Below, piece after piece: positions 25,971 to 33,464 of a DNA stretch of 64,000 bases (its first letter is position 1; every line of letters starts with the position of its first letter). Source of the stretch: Candidatus Vagococcus giribetii. Its GTDB lineage: Bacteria; Bacillota; Bacilli; Lactobacillales; Vagococcaceae. The DNA is taken from the NCBI RefSeq assembly GCF_017316185.1, contig NZ_JAFLVX010000020.1:31475-95474 (forward strand), given 5' to 3'. The notes beneath the pieces are model-generated. The model saw only the letters and a list, made by a program, of their open reading frames with translations. It did no database searches and was not told the DNA's origin. The position numbers were made by a program, and so were the translations under genes.

Positions 25971-26912
25971 TCATTCCAAGAGCCAATCTGCTACTTGTTG
26001 TTCAATACGAGCCATGTCTTCTGGTTGTTCTACCACATCAAACCAATCGACTGTCATTCGGTTTTTAAACCACGTTAACTGACGTTTGGCATACTGTCTT
26101 GAGTGTTGTTTCACTTTTTCAATACAAATATCTAGTGACATATCGCCTCTAAAATAAGGGAAGAATTCTTTATAGCCAATCCCTTGAGTTGCCTGTACAT
26201 CACCTAAGGAAAATACATACTCTGCTTCTTTTAGTAAACCTAAATCCATCATGATATCCACTCGCTGATTAATTCGCTTATATAACAACTCACGATCTGT
26301 TTCAAGACCAATTAACATCACATCATAAGGCGATTGACTTAAATCTTTCAAATCAATCCCTTGTTGATCTAAAATGCTTGTTCCGGTTTTTTCCATGACT
26401 TCAATCGCACGAATCACTCGCTTTTCATTGTTTAAGTGAATCGATTGAGCAGCTCTTTCATCCATTTCGTTTAAGACTTGCCAAAGGGCTTCTTTTCCTT
26501 TTTCTCTTGCAAATGTTTCCCAATACTCTCTTCGTTTAGAAGCGTCAGCATCTGACTCAGGAGCACCTAGTTGAAAATCAAATAAGAGGGATTGAATGTA
26601 CATACCCGTCCCACCTGCGATGATGGGTAACTTGCCTTCATAACTGATTTCATCAATACATGCTTGAGCCGTTTCTTTAAATTCAAAGGCAGAATAAGAA
26701 TCGGTTGGTTCTTTAACATCAATCAAATGATGGGCAACCCCCTCTGCTTCTTCTTCCGTCACTTTTGCTGTCCCAATATCTAACTTCTTATAGACTTGAA
26801 GTGAGTCCCCACTAATAACTTCCCCATTAAACGCTTTGGCAAGTTGAATACTTAAAGAGGTCTTTCCAACAGCAGTGGGTCCAACGATTACGAGAACTTT
26901 TTTCTTTTTCAT
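25971..26912 (-). CDS. miaA: tRNA dimethylallyltransferase
   Basis: Adds an isopentenyl group to A37 of tRNAs reading UNN codons. The 313-residue protein has the P-loop VGPTAVGKTSLS at the N-terminus, SGDSLQVYKKLDIGTAK near residue 35, IAGGTGMYIQSLL near 100 and the C-terminal GIGYKEFFPYF and QLTWFKNR. Length is normal. Its ATG overlaps the stop of the phosphodiesterase gene by 4 nt and hflX follows. Confidence 0.96.
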   Translation of the reverse strand: MKKKKVLVIVGPTAVGKTSLSIQLAKAFNGEVISGDSLQVYKKLDIGTAKVTEEEAEGVAHHLIDVKEPTDSYSAFEFKETAQACIDEISYEGKLPIIAGGTGMYIQSLLFDFQLGAPESDADASKRREYWETFAREKGKEALWQVLNEMDERAAQSIHLNNEKRVIRAIEVMEKTGTSILDQQGIDLKDLSQSPYDVMLIGLETDRELLYKRINQRVDIMMDLGLLKEAEYVFSLGDVQATQGIGYKEFFPYFRGDMSLDICIEKVKQHSRQYAKRQLTWFKNRMTVDWFDVVEQPEDMARIEQQVADWLLE

Positions 26913-27640
26913 GACAAACTTTCCTTCAACTGCATCGCTTTTTCAGGAAAATCTGTATGGAACCCTGTGATACCTAACTCAAAGCATAAGGTCATATCCT
27001 CTGTTGAATTAATAGTCCAAGGACGTAAGCCCTCATTAAAACCTTTCACAGTCTCAATATTACCTTTAATCCACTCAATCGAAGGATGCATCCCACTTAT
27101 TTCAGTGGTTTCTTCGCAGAAAGCAATTTTTCTCTTAGAGCTATCCAAAATAATCGCTTTTTCAAACGTGTTATTTAAAGCAATTAGTCGCTTCATGGTT
27201 TCTGTATTAAAACTAGATAGCATAATAGTAAATGGATACTCTTTTGAGGTAATCACTTTTAAGACCATCTCTTCAATACCTTCATAATCATATTCATCTG
27301 TTTTTATTTCTATATTTAAAAGCCCTTTATAATCTGACTCATCTAATAATGCAATGACTTCTTCAAAGGTTGGAATGGTTTCTTTGTTATAGTCTTCATG
27401 AAACCAACTACCTGCATCAAATTCTTTTAACTCTTTCAAGGTATACTCCTTAACGAGACCTTGCCCATTTGTCGTTCGGTCCACTTCACCATCATGAATG
27501 ACTACTAAATGATTATCTAAACTTAATTGAACATCTAATTCAATCCCTTCAGATTTGACGCGAACTGCTTCTTTAAATGCTGCTAATGTATTTTCAGGGT
27601 GAGTCCCTTTTGACCCACGATGTGCTAATACCATTGTCAT
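26909..27640 (-). CDS. Glycerophosphodiester phosphodiesterase
   Basis: Hydrolyses glycerophosphodiesters to glycerol-3-phosphate and an alcohol; cytosolic UgpQ-type since no signal peptide is present. TIM-barrel GDPD signatures: VLAHRGSKGTHPENT at the N-terminus, ELDVQLSLDNHLVVIHD near residue 38, RTTNGQGLV, and a late TINSTEDM segment. About 243 residues. The start is uncertain among GTG 27649, ATG 27640 and ATG 27634; the only candidate ribosome binding site is GGAAAGG. Confidence 0.9.
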   Translation of the reverse strand: MTMVLAHRGSKGTHPENTLAAFKEAVRVKSEGIELDVQLSLDNHLVVIHDGEVDRTTNGQGLVKEYTLKELKEFDAGSWFHEDYNKETIPTFEEVIALLDESDYKGLLNIEIKTDEYDYEGIEEMVLKVITSKEYPFTIMLSSFNTETMKRLIALNNTFEKAIILDSSKRKIAFCEETTEISGMHPSIEWIKGNIETVKGFNEGLRPWTINSTEDMTLCFELGITGFHTDFPEKAMQLKESLS

Positions 27641-27778
27641 TTCTATCACTTGCCTTTCCGTTAATAGTTTAACACTTCATGTTACTTTTGACATCTATTG
27701 TACATAAGTTAATACTGGATTTTTTTACGAAAATGTTAGATAATGATAATGTACAAAAAACAGAGGAAGTGTGAACTT

Positions 27779-27946
27779 ATGAAAAAATTTACATCAGGAT
27801 TTTTAACTGGAACAACTGTTACTCTTGCAGCACTAGCTGGGGTTGCTTTAGGCTTTAAAAAATTAGTCATCGAACCCGTTGAAGAAAAAGAAATGATGAT
27901 CGACGATAGCCGTAAAAAAGCAATGAGAAAAAGTCGCGCACGTTAA
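27779..27946 (+). CDS. DUF3042 family small membrane protein
   Basis: A 55-residue protein with one N-terminal hydrophobic segment (GFLTGTTVTLAALAGVALGF), an acidic middle and a basic tail ending RKKAMRKSRAR, which matches the DUF3042 family found in Lactobacillales. Function unknown. The frame is open from 27743, but ATG 27779 follows AGAGGAAGTG and gives the family N-terminus MKKFTSGF. Confidence 0.82.
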   Translation: MKKFTSGFLTGTTVTLAALAGVALGFKKLVIEPVEEKEMMIDDSRKKAMRKSRAR

Positions 27947-27954
27947 CACACAAA

Positions 27955-27997
27955 GAGAAGAGGTTTGCCCTTAACTAGGACAACCTCTTCTTTTTTA
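27955..27997. terminator. Terminator between DUF3042 and the rhodanese-fold gene
   Basis: AGAAGAGGTT pairs with AACCTCTTCT around an interior that also pairs partly, followed by a T-run on the plus strand. The convergent minus-strand gene ends inside this region. Confidence 0.75.
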
Positions 27998-28396
27998 TTT
28001 TTTCTTTGTTTTTCCTGTCCAACCGCTATAGCCTTCTTTTAAGATATAAATATCAGTAAATCCTTGTTTTTTAAGCATTCTAGCCATGTAGATAGCCATT
28101 GTTTGCTTGTTATCATATAAATAGATAGGTTTATCTTTTCTAATAGCTGTTAAATATTCTTTGTGCGCTTTAGAAATAGTATAAGGAACACTTCTAGCTC
28201 CTAAAATGTGACCACGGTTGAAATCCTCTTTTTCACGGACATCAATGATTTGAACATTTCTCATGTTTTCTTGAAATTCTTCTTGAGTCGCTACTTTAGC
28301 AGCACTCTTTCTTAATAAGAATAAATACAAACGATTTAATCCGTATAGAACACCGATTGTTAAAATAAAAATAGTTAATGTGTTTAAAAAGCTCAT
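27995..28396 (-). CDS. Membrane-anchored rhodanese-fold protein lacking the catalytic cysteine
   Basis: A 133-residue protein with one N-terminal membrane helix (residues 4-26) and a cytoplasmic rhodanese domain (VQIIDVREKEDFNRGHILGARSVP near 48-70, and GFTDIYILKEGYSGW at the end). The active-site loop that normally reads C-x5-R appears as IYLYDNKQTMA with no cysteine, so sulfurtransferase activity is unlikely and a binding or scaffold role is more probable. It is the last gene of the glcK block and resembles Bacillus YqhL in position and size. Confidence 0.8.
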   Translation of the reverse strand: MSFLNTLTIFILTIGVLYGLNRLYLFLLRKSAAKVATQEEFQENMRNVQIIDVREKEDFNRGHILGARSVPYTISKAHKEYLTAIRKDKPIYLYDNKQTMAIYMARMLKKQGFTDIYILKEGYSGWTGKTKKK

Positions 28397-28425
28397 TACT
28401 CAATACCTCTTCCAATTCTCGTCTT

Positions 28426-29388
28426 TTAGTTAAAATCACGGGCTAATGAAGCAGCTCCAATAACACCTGCCTCGTTCCCTAATAAAGCTAATTTAATCTG
28501 TGTACTTTCTCTTACTTGAGGGAAAGTAAATGTATCAAAATGTTTTCTGACTTTCTCTAATAAGAAATCACCTGCTGCTGATACGCCACCACCAATGACA
28601 ATGTCACTAGGGTTTAACATGTTGCCGATATTACCACAGGCTAATCCAAGATAGAAACAAACTTTATCTACTACTAGTAACGCAAAATCATCATCGTTTT
28701 TAGCTGCATCGAAAACATCCTTACTTGTTACTTCTTGACCATCGTCAATCTGGAATTTCAAATGAGAATCACCTGAATAAGTTTCAGATAAAGTTCTTGC
28801 TAGACGTACTACACCAGTGGCACTTGCTACTGTTTCTAGACAGCCTTTTTTACCGCATGTACACATGAAGCCTTCTGGATCAACAGTGATGTGGCCAATC
28901 TCTCCACCAGCACCATTAACTCCATGAATTAAATTGCCTTCAGCGATAATACCACCACCAACACCTGTTCCAAGTGTAATGAAAGTGACGTCAGCAGAGT
29001 TTTCACCTGCACCCATCCATCTTTCACCAAGAGCTGCAACGTTGGCATCATTGTCTAAAGTAAATGGAATACCTAAAGCTTCCTCAATTGGTTTTTTAAT
29101 TTCTTGAAGTGTTTTCCAATTCAAGTTGTATGCCCCAATAACTGTTCCATTTTCACGGTTAACAGTTCCTGGTGTTCCCATGCCGATACCGATAAAATCT
29201 TCAGCCGTCATGTTGTATAAATCAAGACGATGTTTAATAGATTCAATAATATCTGGAACAATATGTGTTCCTTCATCGTTGATATTTGTCTCGATACTCC
29301 ACTTTTGTTGAATCTCACCTGTTTCTGTTAGAATGGCAAACTTCGCCGTAGTTCCCCCTAAATCAATACCAATTAATTTCTTGCTCAA
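28426..29388 (-). CDS. glcK: Glucokinase, ROK family
   Basis: Phosphorylates glucose with ATP. The 320-residue protein shows the ATP motif IGIDLGGTTAKFAIL at the N-terminus, the sugar-binding DNDANVAALGE near residue 105, LGTGVGGGII near 138, and the ROK zinc motif CTCGKKGCLE near 178 with HITVDPEG before it. Its ATG overlaps the yqgQ stop by 4 nt, as in Bacillus. Confidence 0.95.
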   Translation of the reverse strand: MSKKLIGIDLGGTTAKFAILTETGEIQQKWSIETNINDEGTHIVPDIIESIKHRLDLYNMTAEDFIGIGMGTPGTVNRENGTVIGAYNLNWKTLQEIKKPIEEALGIPFTLDNDANVAALGERWMGAGENSADVTFITLGTGVGGGIIAEGNLIHGVNGAGGEIGHITVDPEGFMCTCGKKGCLETVASATGVVRLARTLSETYSGDSHLKFQIDDGQEVTSKDVFDAAKNDDDFALLVVDKVCFYLGLACGNIGNMLNPSDIVIGGGVSAAGDFLLEKVRKHFDTFTFPQVRESTQIKLALLGNEAGVIGAASLARDFN

Positions 29389-29600
29389 TTTAGTCCCTCC
29401 TGATATTCCAATTCATCTTGGTGTTCTTTTTTTAAAACCATCATAGCATTAAGAAAGACTTGTCTCTCAATCACACCACTGTCATACAACTCACGTATTT
29501 CTATTTGCATCATTTCAATATCCCACAAACGATTGCCTACATAAATAAACGTACCAAATTGTTTCAACAGCTGTTGCACATCATACATTGTCCTCATCAT
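29385..29600 (-). CDS. YqgQ family protein (DUF910)
   Basis: A 71-residue soluble helical protein with the DUF910 pattern (MYDVQQLLKQFGTFIYVGNR, WDIEMMQIEIRELYD). It is always found just upstream of glucokinase in Firmicutes; function unknown. The first ATGs at 29600 and 29597 follow GGAGCGTT. Confidence 0.88.
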   Translation of the reverse strand: MMRTMYDVQQLLKQFGTFIYVGNRLWDIEMMQIEIRELYDSGVIERQVFLNAMMVLKKEHQDELEYQEGLN

Positions 29601-29675
29601 AACGCTCCTATATCATTATACAGATAACAAAAATAAAATAATAGAGTCTTTTTCATTTTCATTTCTTTTCATTCA

Positions 29676-30398
29676 TTATTTAAACCGAAAGCCGTACATC
29701 ACACAAAATACCATAAAAAAGATAACAAAGATTCCGACAGCTATTCGTTGATGCACATTTAATTTTTCACTTAAGTTCTTTTTAGGAACTCCTAGAACAA
29801 TCATCATAAGAACGCCACCGATTGCACCACCTAAATGCCCTAAAATATCCACACCAGAATCAAATAAATTCATCACTAAGTTTAGGATAATTAGTAACTT
29901 CATGTTTTGTGACATATGTCGAATAAGTGGATGATACGGGAACCATCTGCCTAAAATAATAAAGGCCGCAAACATACCAAAAAGAGAGGTACTTGCTCCA
30001 GCTGATAAACCATAAGCATCTCCAAAAGCAAAGCTCAGCATATTTCCCATGACACCACTCAGTAGATACAATAGGAAGAACCTAGTGTGACCGATAATCG
30101 GCTCAAGAATACGGCCGACAAAATAAATACTAAGTGAGTTAATTGCTAAATGACTTAAACCAATATGAATAAATATCGGTGTCACAAATCGCCAATATTC
30201 GTGATTTTGGATAACCGCTTGAGGCGACATAGCTCCAAATAAATACAAAATTTGAGAATTCTCTGAGCCACCACTCATACCAAATCGCATACCTGAAATT
30301 TCCATTAAGACAAAAACAACTAACTGAATGCCTAAAAATAGAAACGTAAAAAATGGCGCATTGTTTATTTTTTGGAGTTTTCTTTGATATGGCTTCAT
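29676..30398 (-). CDS. Rhomboid family intramembrane serine protease
   Basis: Membrane protease of 240 residues with six to seven helices that cleaves substrates inside the bilayer. The catalytic serine is in LSAGASTSLFGMF (GxSx-type) and the histidine partner in GHLGGAIGG; the L1 loop has EYWRFVTPIFIHIGLSH. It lacks the TPR extension of Bacillus GluP. It overlaps the preceding 5-FTHF cyclo-ligase gene by 4 nt. Confidence 0.92.
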   Translation of the reverse strand: MKPYQRKLQKINNAPFFTFLFLGIQLVVFVLMEISGMRFGMSGGSENSQILYLFGAMSPQAVIQNHEYWRFVTPIFIHIGLSHLAINSLSIYFVGRILEPIIGHTRFFLLYLLSGVMGNMLSFAFGDAYGLSAGASTSLFGMFAAFIILGRWFPYHPLIRHMSQNMKLLIILNLVMNLFDSGVDILGHLGGAIGGVLMMIVLGVPKKNLSEKLNVHQRIAVGIFVIFFMVFCVMYGFRFK

Positions 30399-30949
30399 AA
30401 TGGCCCCTCCTCTTGATAAGTAAATAAAGTATCAACAGGCAGGTCATATTTGTCAGGAGTAAACTCATTTAATAATTGCTCATCAAATACTAGACTACAG
30501 GTTTCCCCTTCATAATCAGCTAAGTAGCGGTCATAAAAACCACCACCAAAACCAATGCGGTAGCCCTCTTTCGTAAAACCAACACCAGGAACTATAAGTA
30601 AATCAATCTCTGATTTATCAAATTTTTGACTATCTACTGGTTCATATACACCAAAACTGGTTTGAAACATTTCAATCGTTTCGTCATAGAAATGAAAGTC
30701 CATTAACCCTTTACCAAACGTTTTTGGCACACAAATAGTCTTTCCTGATCTGATTGCTTCTTTAATTAGCCTTGAGGTGTCAAATTCAATAGGCATAGCT
30801 AGAGTTACACCAATAACTTGACTCTCTTGCCACTCAGGACTTTGATATAGCTGTTTTAAGATATTATCTTCTTTATTTTGCTTCTTTAAACTATCTTGAC
30901 TCATGTCTTTTAATGAAGCTAAAATTTTTTTTCGATACGTTTTCTTCAC
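30395..30949 (-). CDS. 5-formyltetrahydrofolate cyclo-ligase
   Basis: Converts 5-formyl-THF to 5,10-methenyl-THF with ATP. The 184-residue protein has KKTYRKKILASLK at the N-terminus, VTLAMPIEFDT, the ATP-binding GVGFTKEGYRIGFGGGFYDRYL near residue 125 and LPVDTLFT near the end. GTG 30949 is chosen because GGGGGAGACC precedes it; the frame is open upstream to 31012. It starts the yqgN-rhomboid-yqgQ-glcK cluster. Confidence 0.92.
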   Translation of the reverse strand: MKKTYRKKILASLKDMSQDSLKKQNKEDNILKQLYQSPEWQESQVIGVTLAMPIEFDTSRLIKEAIRSGKTICVPKTFGKGLMDFHFYDETIEMFQTSFGVYEPVDSQKFDKSEIDLLIVPGVGFTKEGYRIGFGGGFYDRYLADYEGETCSLVFDEQLLNEFTPDKYDLPVDTLFTYQEEGPL

Positions 30950-31049
30950 GCGGTCTCCCCCTTCTTTATAGATGAATAGTTTTATTATACTCATTTCAGA
31001 AAGTAAAACCAAACAATATCTAAAAATGCTGTTCTTTCTCCTTAAACTT

Positions 31050-31349
31050 TTATTTCCCTTGCTTACTTTCCCACTTATTAATTTTCTTTGTCAAAAGATT
31101 AGTTAGTTCCTCATTTGAAATACCAGTCTTCTTTAATAGAGTCAACGTCACAAGAATAGTATCCACCAACTCCTCTTGAAAATCTTCATCAGTTAATTCC
31201 TTGTACTGACTGCCAGATGCTTTCACTGTTGACAGATGGGCTTGAGACACTTCTCCAACCTCTTCCATTAATTTGATAATAAGTTGTTCTCTAGATTTAG
31301 GTTCTGTTTCTGCGACCTTAAAAATTCGATTGATTAATTCTTGGTTCAT
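31050..31349 (-). CDS. MazG-like nucleotide pyrophosphohydrolase
   Basis: A 99-residue all-alpha NTP-PPase fold. The metal-binding EEVGEVSQA and EELVDTILVTL segments give the expected ExxE and ExxD acidic residues. Such small MazG-like enzymes hydrolyse house-cleaning nucleotides or specific dNTPs; the substrate is not known here. Confidence 0.82.
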   Translation of the reverse strand: MNQELINRIFKVAETEPKSREQLIIKLMEEVGEVSQAHLSTVKASGSQYKELTDEDFQEELVDTILVTLTLLKKTGISNEELTNLLTKKINKWESKQGK

Positions 31350-31398
31350 GTTTGTCTCCTTTATTGTATTTATTCCTTAATTATAGTTTAGTCTCTCA

Positions 31399-31713
31399 TT
31401 ATCCTAGCCATAACATGAAGACCAAAAAGAGAAAATCTACAATAATAAAAATTGTTTTTTCTAATTTCCCTGACAGATTGCTAAAAAATAATGGTTCCTT
31501 TGCATGCCAATTTTCTCCAAATTTAATAGCATACTGGTTAGGTATTTGAGCATTTAGCCTTAAGCAAATAAAAAACATCACCATAAATAAAAGAAGATTC
31601 CTTTTTACCATGAAATAGACACTTAAAAAGAATAACACCTGAGATAATATAAAGGATATTCTAATCACTTTTAAACTTTGGTTATTTTCCACTTTAACAA
31701 CCCTCTCTAACAT
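31399..31713 (-). CDS. Small membrane protein of unknown function
   Basis: A 104-residue protein with three hydrophobic stretches (about 17-35, 38-52, 86-103) and a conserved-looking polar loop with NQYAIKFGENWHAKEP. I do not recognise it. It has no clear operon partner, and a non-coding stretch follows to the right. Confidence 0.5.
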   Translation of the reverse strand: MLERVVKVENNQSLKVIRISFILSQVLFFLSVYFMVKRNLLLFMVMFFICLRLNAQIPNQYAIKFGENWHAKEPLFFSNLSGKLEKTIFIIVDFLFLVFMLWLG

Positions 31714-32040
31714 GTATTTATACTCTTAGTAATCACTTATGTTATGAAGCTAATACATTCATTAGTATAACACGATACGTAGTTAGTTTTATTTATCATT
31801 ATTTATATGTCACAAATTCTAGTTTTATCATTTGTAGAAAAATCGGTCTTATTTTTAATGAATACTTTGGAGATATGAGACTCGGTTTATTATTTTAAAA
31901 TCATTAAGTAGTTCAATCGAACAGTTTCCAAGATGATTAATATATTTAGCAGGGAATAAAAGTATTATTAGTTTGAATATAACTTTACTTTACTTTTGTA
32001 TAAGTATAATGTATATTGATTTACATTAGGAGGTGCATAA
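31714..32040. other. Non-coding gap with a probable promoter for the xre-type gene
   Basis: This AT-rich stretch holds no gene I can support. TATAAT at 32005-32010 and TTACATTAGGAGGTG at the right end point to a promoter and ribosome binding site for the xre-type gene at 32041, but I see no strong -35. No repeat or hairpin stands out. Confidence 0.5.
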
Positions 32041-32280
32041 ATGAAAAAGGATCCCATAGATTTCATTAATAATAAAGTGTATGACTATAGAGTTCTTTCT
32101 CGAATGACACAACAAGAACTAGCTGATAAGGTTGGTGTGTCTAAACAAACCATTTTTGTAATGGAAAAAGGAAATTATGTTCCATCGTTGTTATTAGCAT
32201 TTAGAATTGCAACTTTTTTTGAAGTTGAAATATCAGATATATTTACTTACGAATCAGGAGGAGAAGACAATGAAAATTAA
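32041..32280 (+). CDS. Xre-family helix-turn-helix regulator
   Basis: A 79-residue DNA-binding protein consisting of one Xre/Cro domain: SRMTQQELADKVGVSKQTIF (recognition helices) and VPSLLLAFRIATFFEVEISDIF. The short form matches regulators that control adjacent membrane-protein genes. The ATG follows AGGAGGTGCATAA. It overlaps the next gene by 11 nt, so the two are coupled. Confidence 0.85.
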   Translation: MKKDPIDFINNKVYDYRVLSRMTQQELADKVGVSKQTIFVMEKGNYVPSLLLAFRIATFFEVEISDIFTYESGGEDNEN

Positions 32281-32620
32281 AAGCTTAATGGATGTACCGT
32301 CAGCACTATTTTATCCGTTAAAAGAATGGACAGAAAAATCAATAACTAATTTTAATATTTTTGTTGGTATCGGAATGGCATTTATGATTTTTAGTATGGT
32401 TCTTTATTATATATATGCATCAAAGATAGGTAAATCAGATGAACGGACTTCTAAAATACATTTAAAAAGCGCTTATTTTATGCTTATGACAATTATTATC
32501 TGTGACTTAGCGTTTCCTCGTGATTATCTTGTAAATCAATTTTTTATGATTAAATATAGCCTTGCTATTTTTGTCTCAGGAGTTTATTTGTCTCTCCAAT
32601 ATCGCAAAGACTTTAAATAA
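32270..32620 (+). CDS. Membrane protein coupled to the Xre regulator
   Basis: A 116-residue protein with about three membrane helices (residues 27-45, 64-80, 93-110) and the segment DERTSKIHLKSAYFM. I do not recognise a function; short Xre-plus-membrane-protein pairs are common in Firmicutes. ATG 32270 has AGGAGGAGAAGAC upstream and lies inside the xre stop region. Confidence 0.7.
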   Translation: MKIKSLMDVPSALFYPLKEWTEKSITNFNIFVGIGMAFMIFSMVLYYIYASKIGKSDERTSKIHLKSAYFMLMTIIICDLAFPRDYLVNQFFMIKYSLAIFVSGVYLSLQYRKDFK

Positions 32621-32737
32621 AAATCAATATTAAATCCATTTGATATTTTTTATAAGCTTTTATTTCTAAAAAATTTACTCATTAGCAGTTAGACATATTT
32701 AGCCTACTCCTTTGATTATTATTAGTTTATTTATATA

Positions 32738-32746
32738 TGCTATAAT
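32738..32746 (+). promoter_or_regulatory. Extended -10 promoter for the small membrane gene
   Basis: TGCTATAAT is a perfect extended -10 (TGnTATAAT) placed 22 nt before the start codon, with AGAGG between. The -35 is poor, as usual for this class. Confidence 0.6.
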
Positions 32747-32768
32747 AAATCAAAAAAAGAGGTTTCTT

Positions 32769-33050
32769 ATGAATAAAACAAGTAAAATAATCTGTCTAGA
32801 AATATTTTTTATTGTACTCTCACTATTAATGTATAGTATCCAACCTTTTATTAACCCCACAATGAATTTATTTATATCTAACTTAGGAATTATATTCTAT
32901 GTTCTATTTTTAATTTTCCTTTTATTTTTCGGAATTATCTACACTGCTAAAAATAAAGAACCTCGATTATTACTTACTAACATATTGTTGTTTATAGTCT
33001 ATTTGATATCACCATTTATCATTTCTCATTATTTTCATTTTTATGGCTAG
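32769..33050 (+). CDS. Small membrane protein of unknown function
   Basis: A 93-residue protein with three hydrophobic segments and little else (PFINPTMNLFISNLG, a basic AKNKEPR loop). Not recognised. ATG 32769 follows AGAGGTTTCTT. It completes a small patch, from 31399 to 33050, of short unrecognised or regulatory genes between core genes. Confidence 0.55.
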   Translation: MNKTSKIICLEIFFIVLSLLMYSIQPFINPTMNLFISNLGIIFYVLFLIFLLFFGIIYTAKNKEPRLLLTNILLFIVYLISPFIISHYFHFYG

Positions 33051-33140
33051 TTTCACGCTTTAGTTTGTATGACTAGGGAATAGAATGACTAAAAAATAAC
33101 AAGTTTTAACTAATATGTATTATCACCTTTTAAATACAAC

Positions 33141-33183
33141 AAAAAAAGCTGTACTCCTTACAAATAAAAGGGTACAGCTTTTC
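33141..33183 (-). terminator. Rho-independent terminator after rpmG
   Basis: On the minus strand AGCTGTACCC pairs with GgaGTACAGCT, followed by seven T. Confidence 0.85.
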
Positions 33184-33192
33184 TTTAATTAA

Positions 33193-33342
33193 TTATTTTG
33201 TTTCACGGTGTAAAGTAACTTTACGCTCACGTGGACAATATTTTTTAACTTCTAAACGATCAGGGTTGTTACGTTTGTTTTTATTTGAAAGATAGTTTCT
33301 TTCTTTACATTCAGTACATTCTAAAGTAATGTTTACGCGCAT
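33193..33342 (-). CDS. rpmG: 50S ribosomal protein L33
   Basis: A 49-residue large-subunit protein beginning [17 protein letters not shown] and ending KVTLHRETK, the L33 pattern. It keeps the CxxC pair (residues 9 and 12) and a cysteine at 36 in KKYCPRERK but has no fourth cysteine, as in several Firmicutes L33 copies. The ATG follows GGAGGGAAACAAC. It has its own promoter and terminator. Confidence 0.95.
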   Translation of the reverse strand: MRVNITLECTECKERNYLSNKNKRNNPDRLEVKKYCPRERKVTLHRETK

Positions 33343-33370
33343 GTTGTTTCCCTCCAAAAATATATATAAT

Positions 33371-33388
33371 TCAAGTACATCTACTTGA
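33371..33388. repeat. Inverted repeat in the rpmG leader
   Basis: TCAAGTA and TACTTGA are perfect 7-nt arms around a 4-nt loop, between the rpmG promoter and ribosome binding site. It may be an RNA hairpin or a protein-binding site; nothing in the sequence decides. Confidence 0.5.
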
Positions 33389-33397
33389 CACTAGAAT

Positions 33398-33426
33398 ATA
33401 GTAACATGATTTTTTATGAAATACAA
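33398..33426 (-). promoter_or_regulatory. Promoter for rpmG
   Basis: On the minus strand TTGTAT and TACTAT are 17 bp apart, and TGT before TACTAT makes it an extended -10. Confidence 0.6.
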
Positions 33427-33464
33427 GTCTTTGTTAAGTAAAAGTCCTTTACAAAATTGAGGAC

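Noticed and set aside
31806..31877. A 23-codon frame (MSQILVLSFVEK start) in the non-coding gap before the Xre gene
   Set aside because: No ribosome binding site precedes it, no conserved feature is visible, and such short frames are expected by chance in AT-rich DNA.
33193..33342. rpmG as a zinc-free, Zur-controlled paralogue
   Set aside because: Three of four zinc-type cysteines are kept and no Zur-like box is visible upstream, so a normal L33 is more likely.
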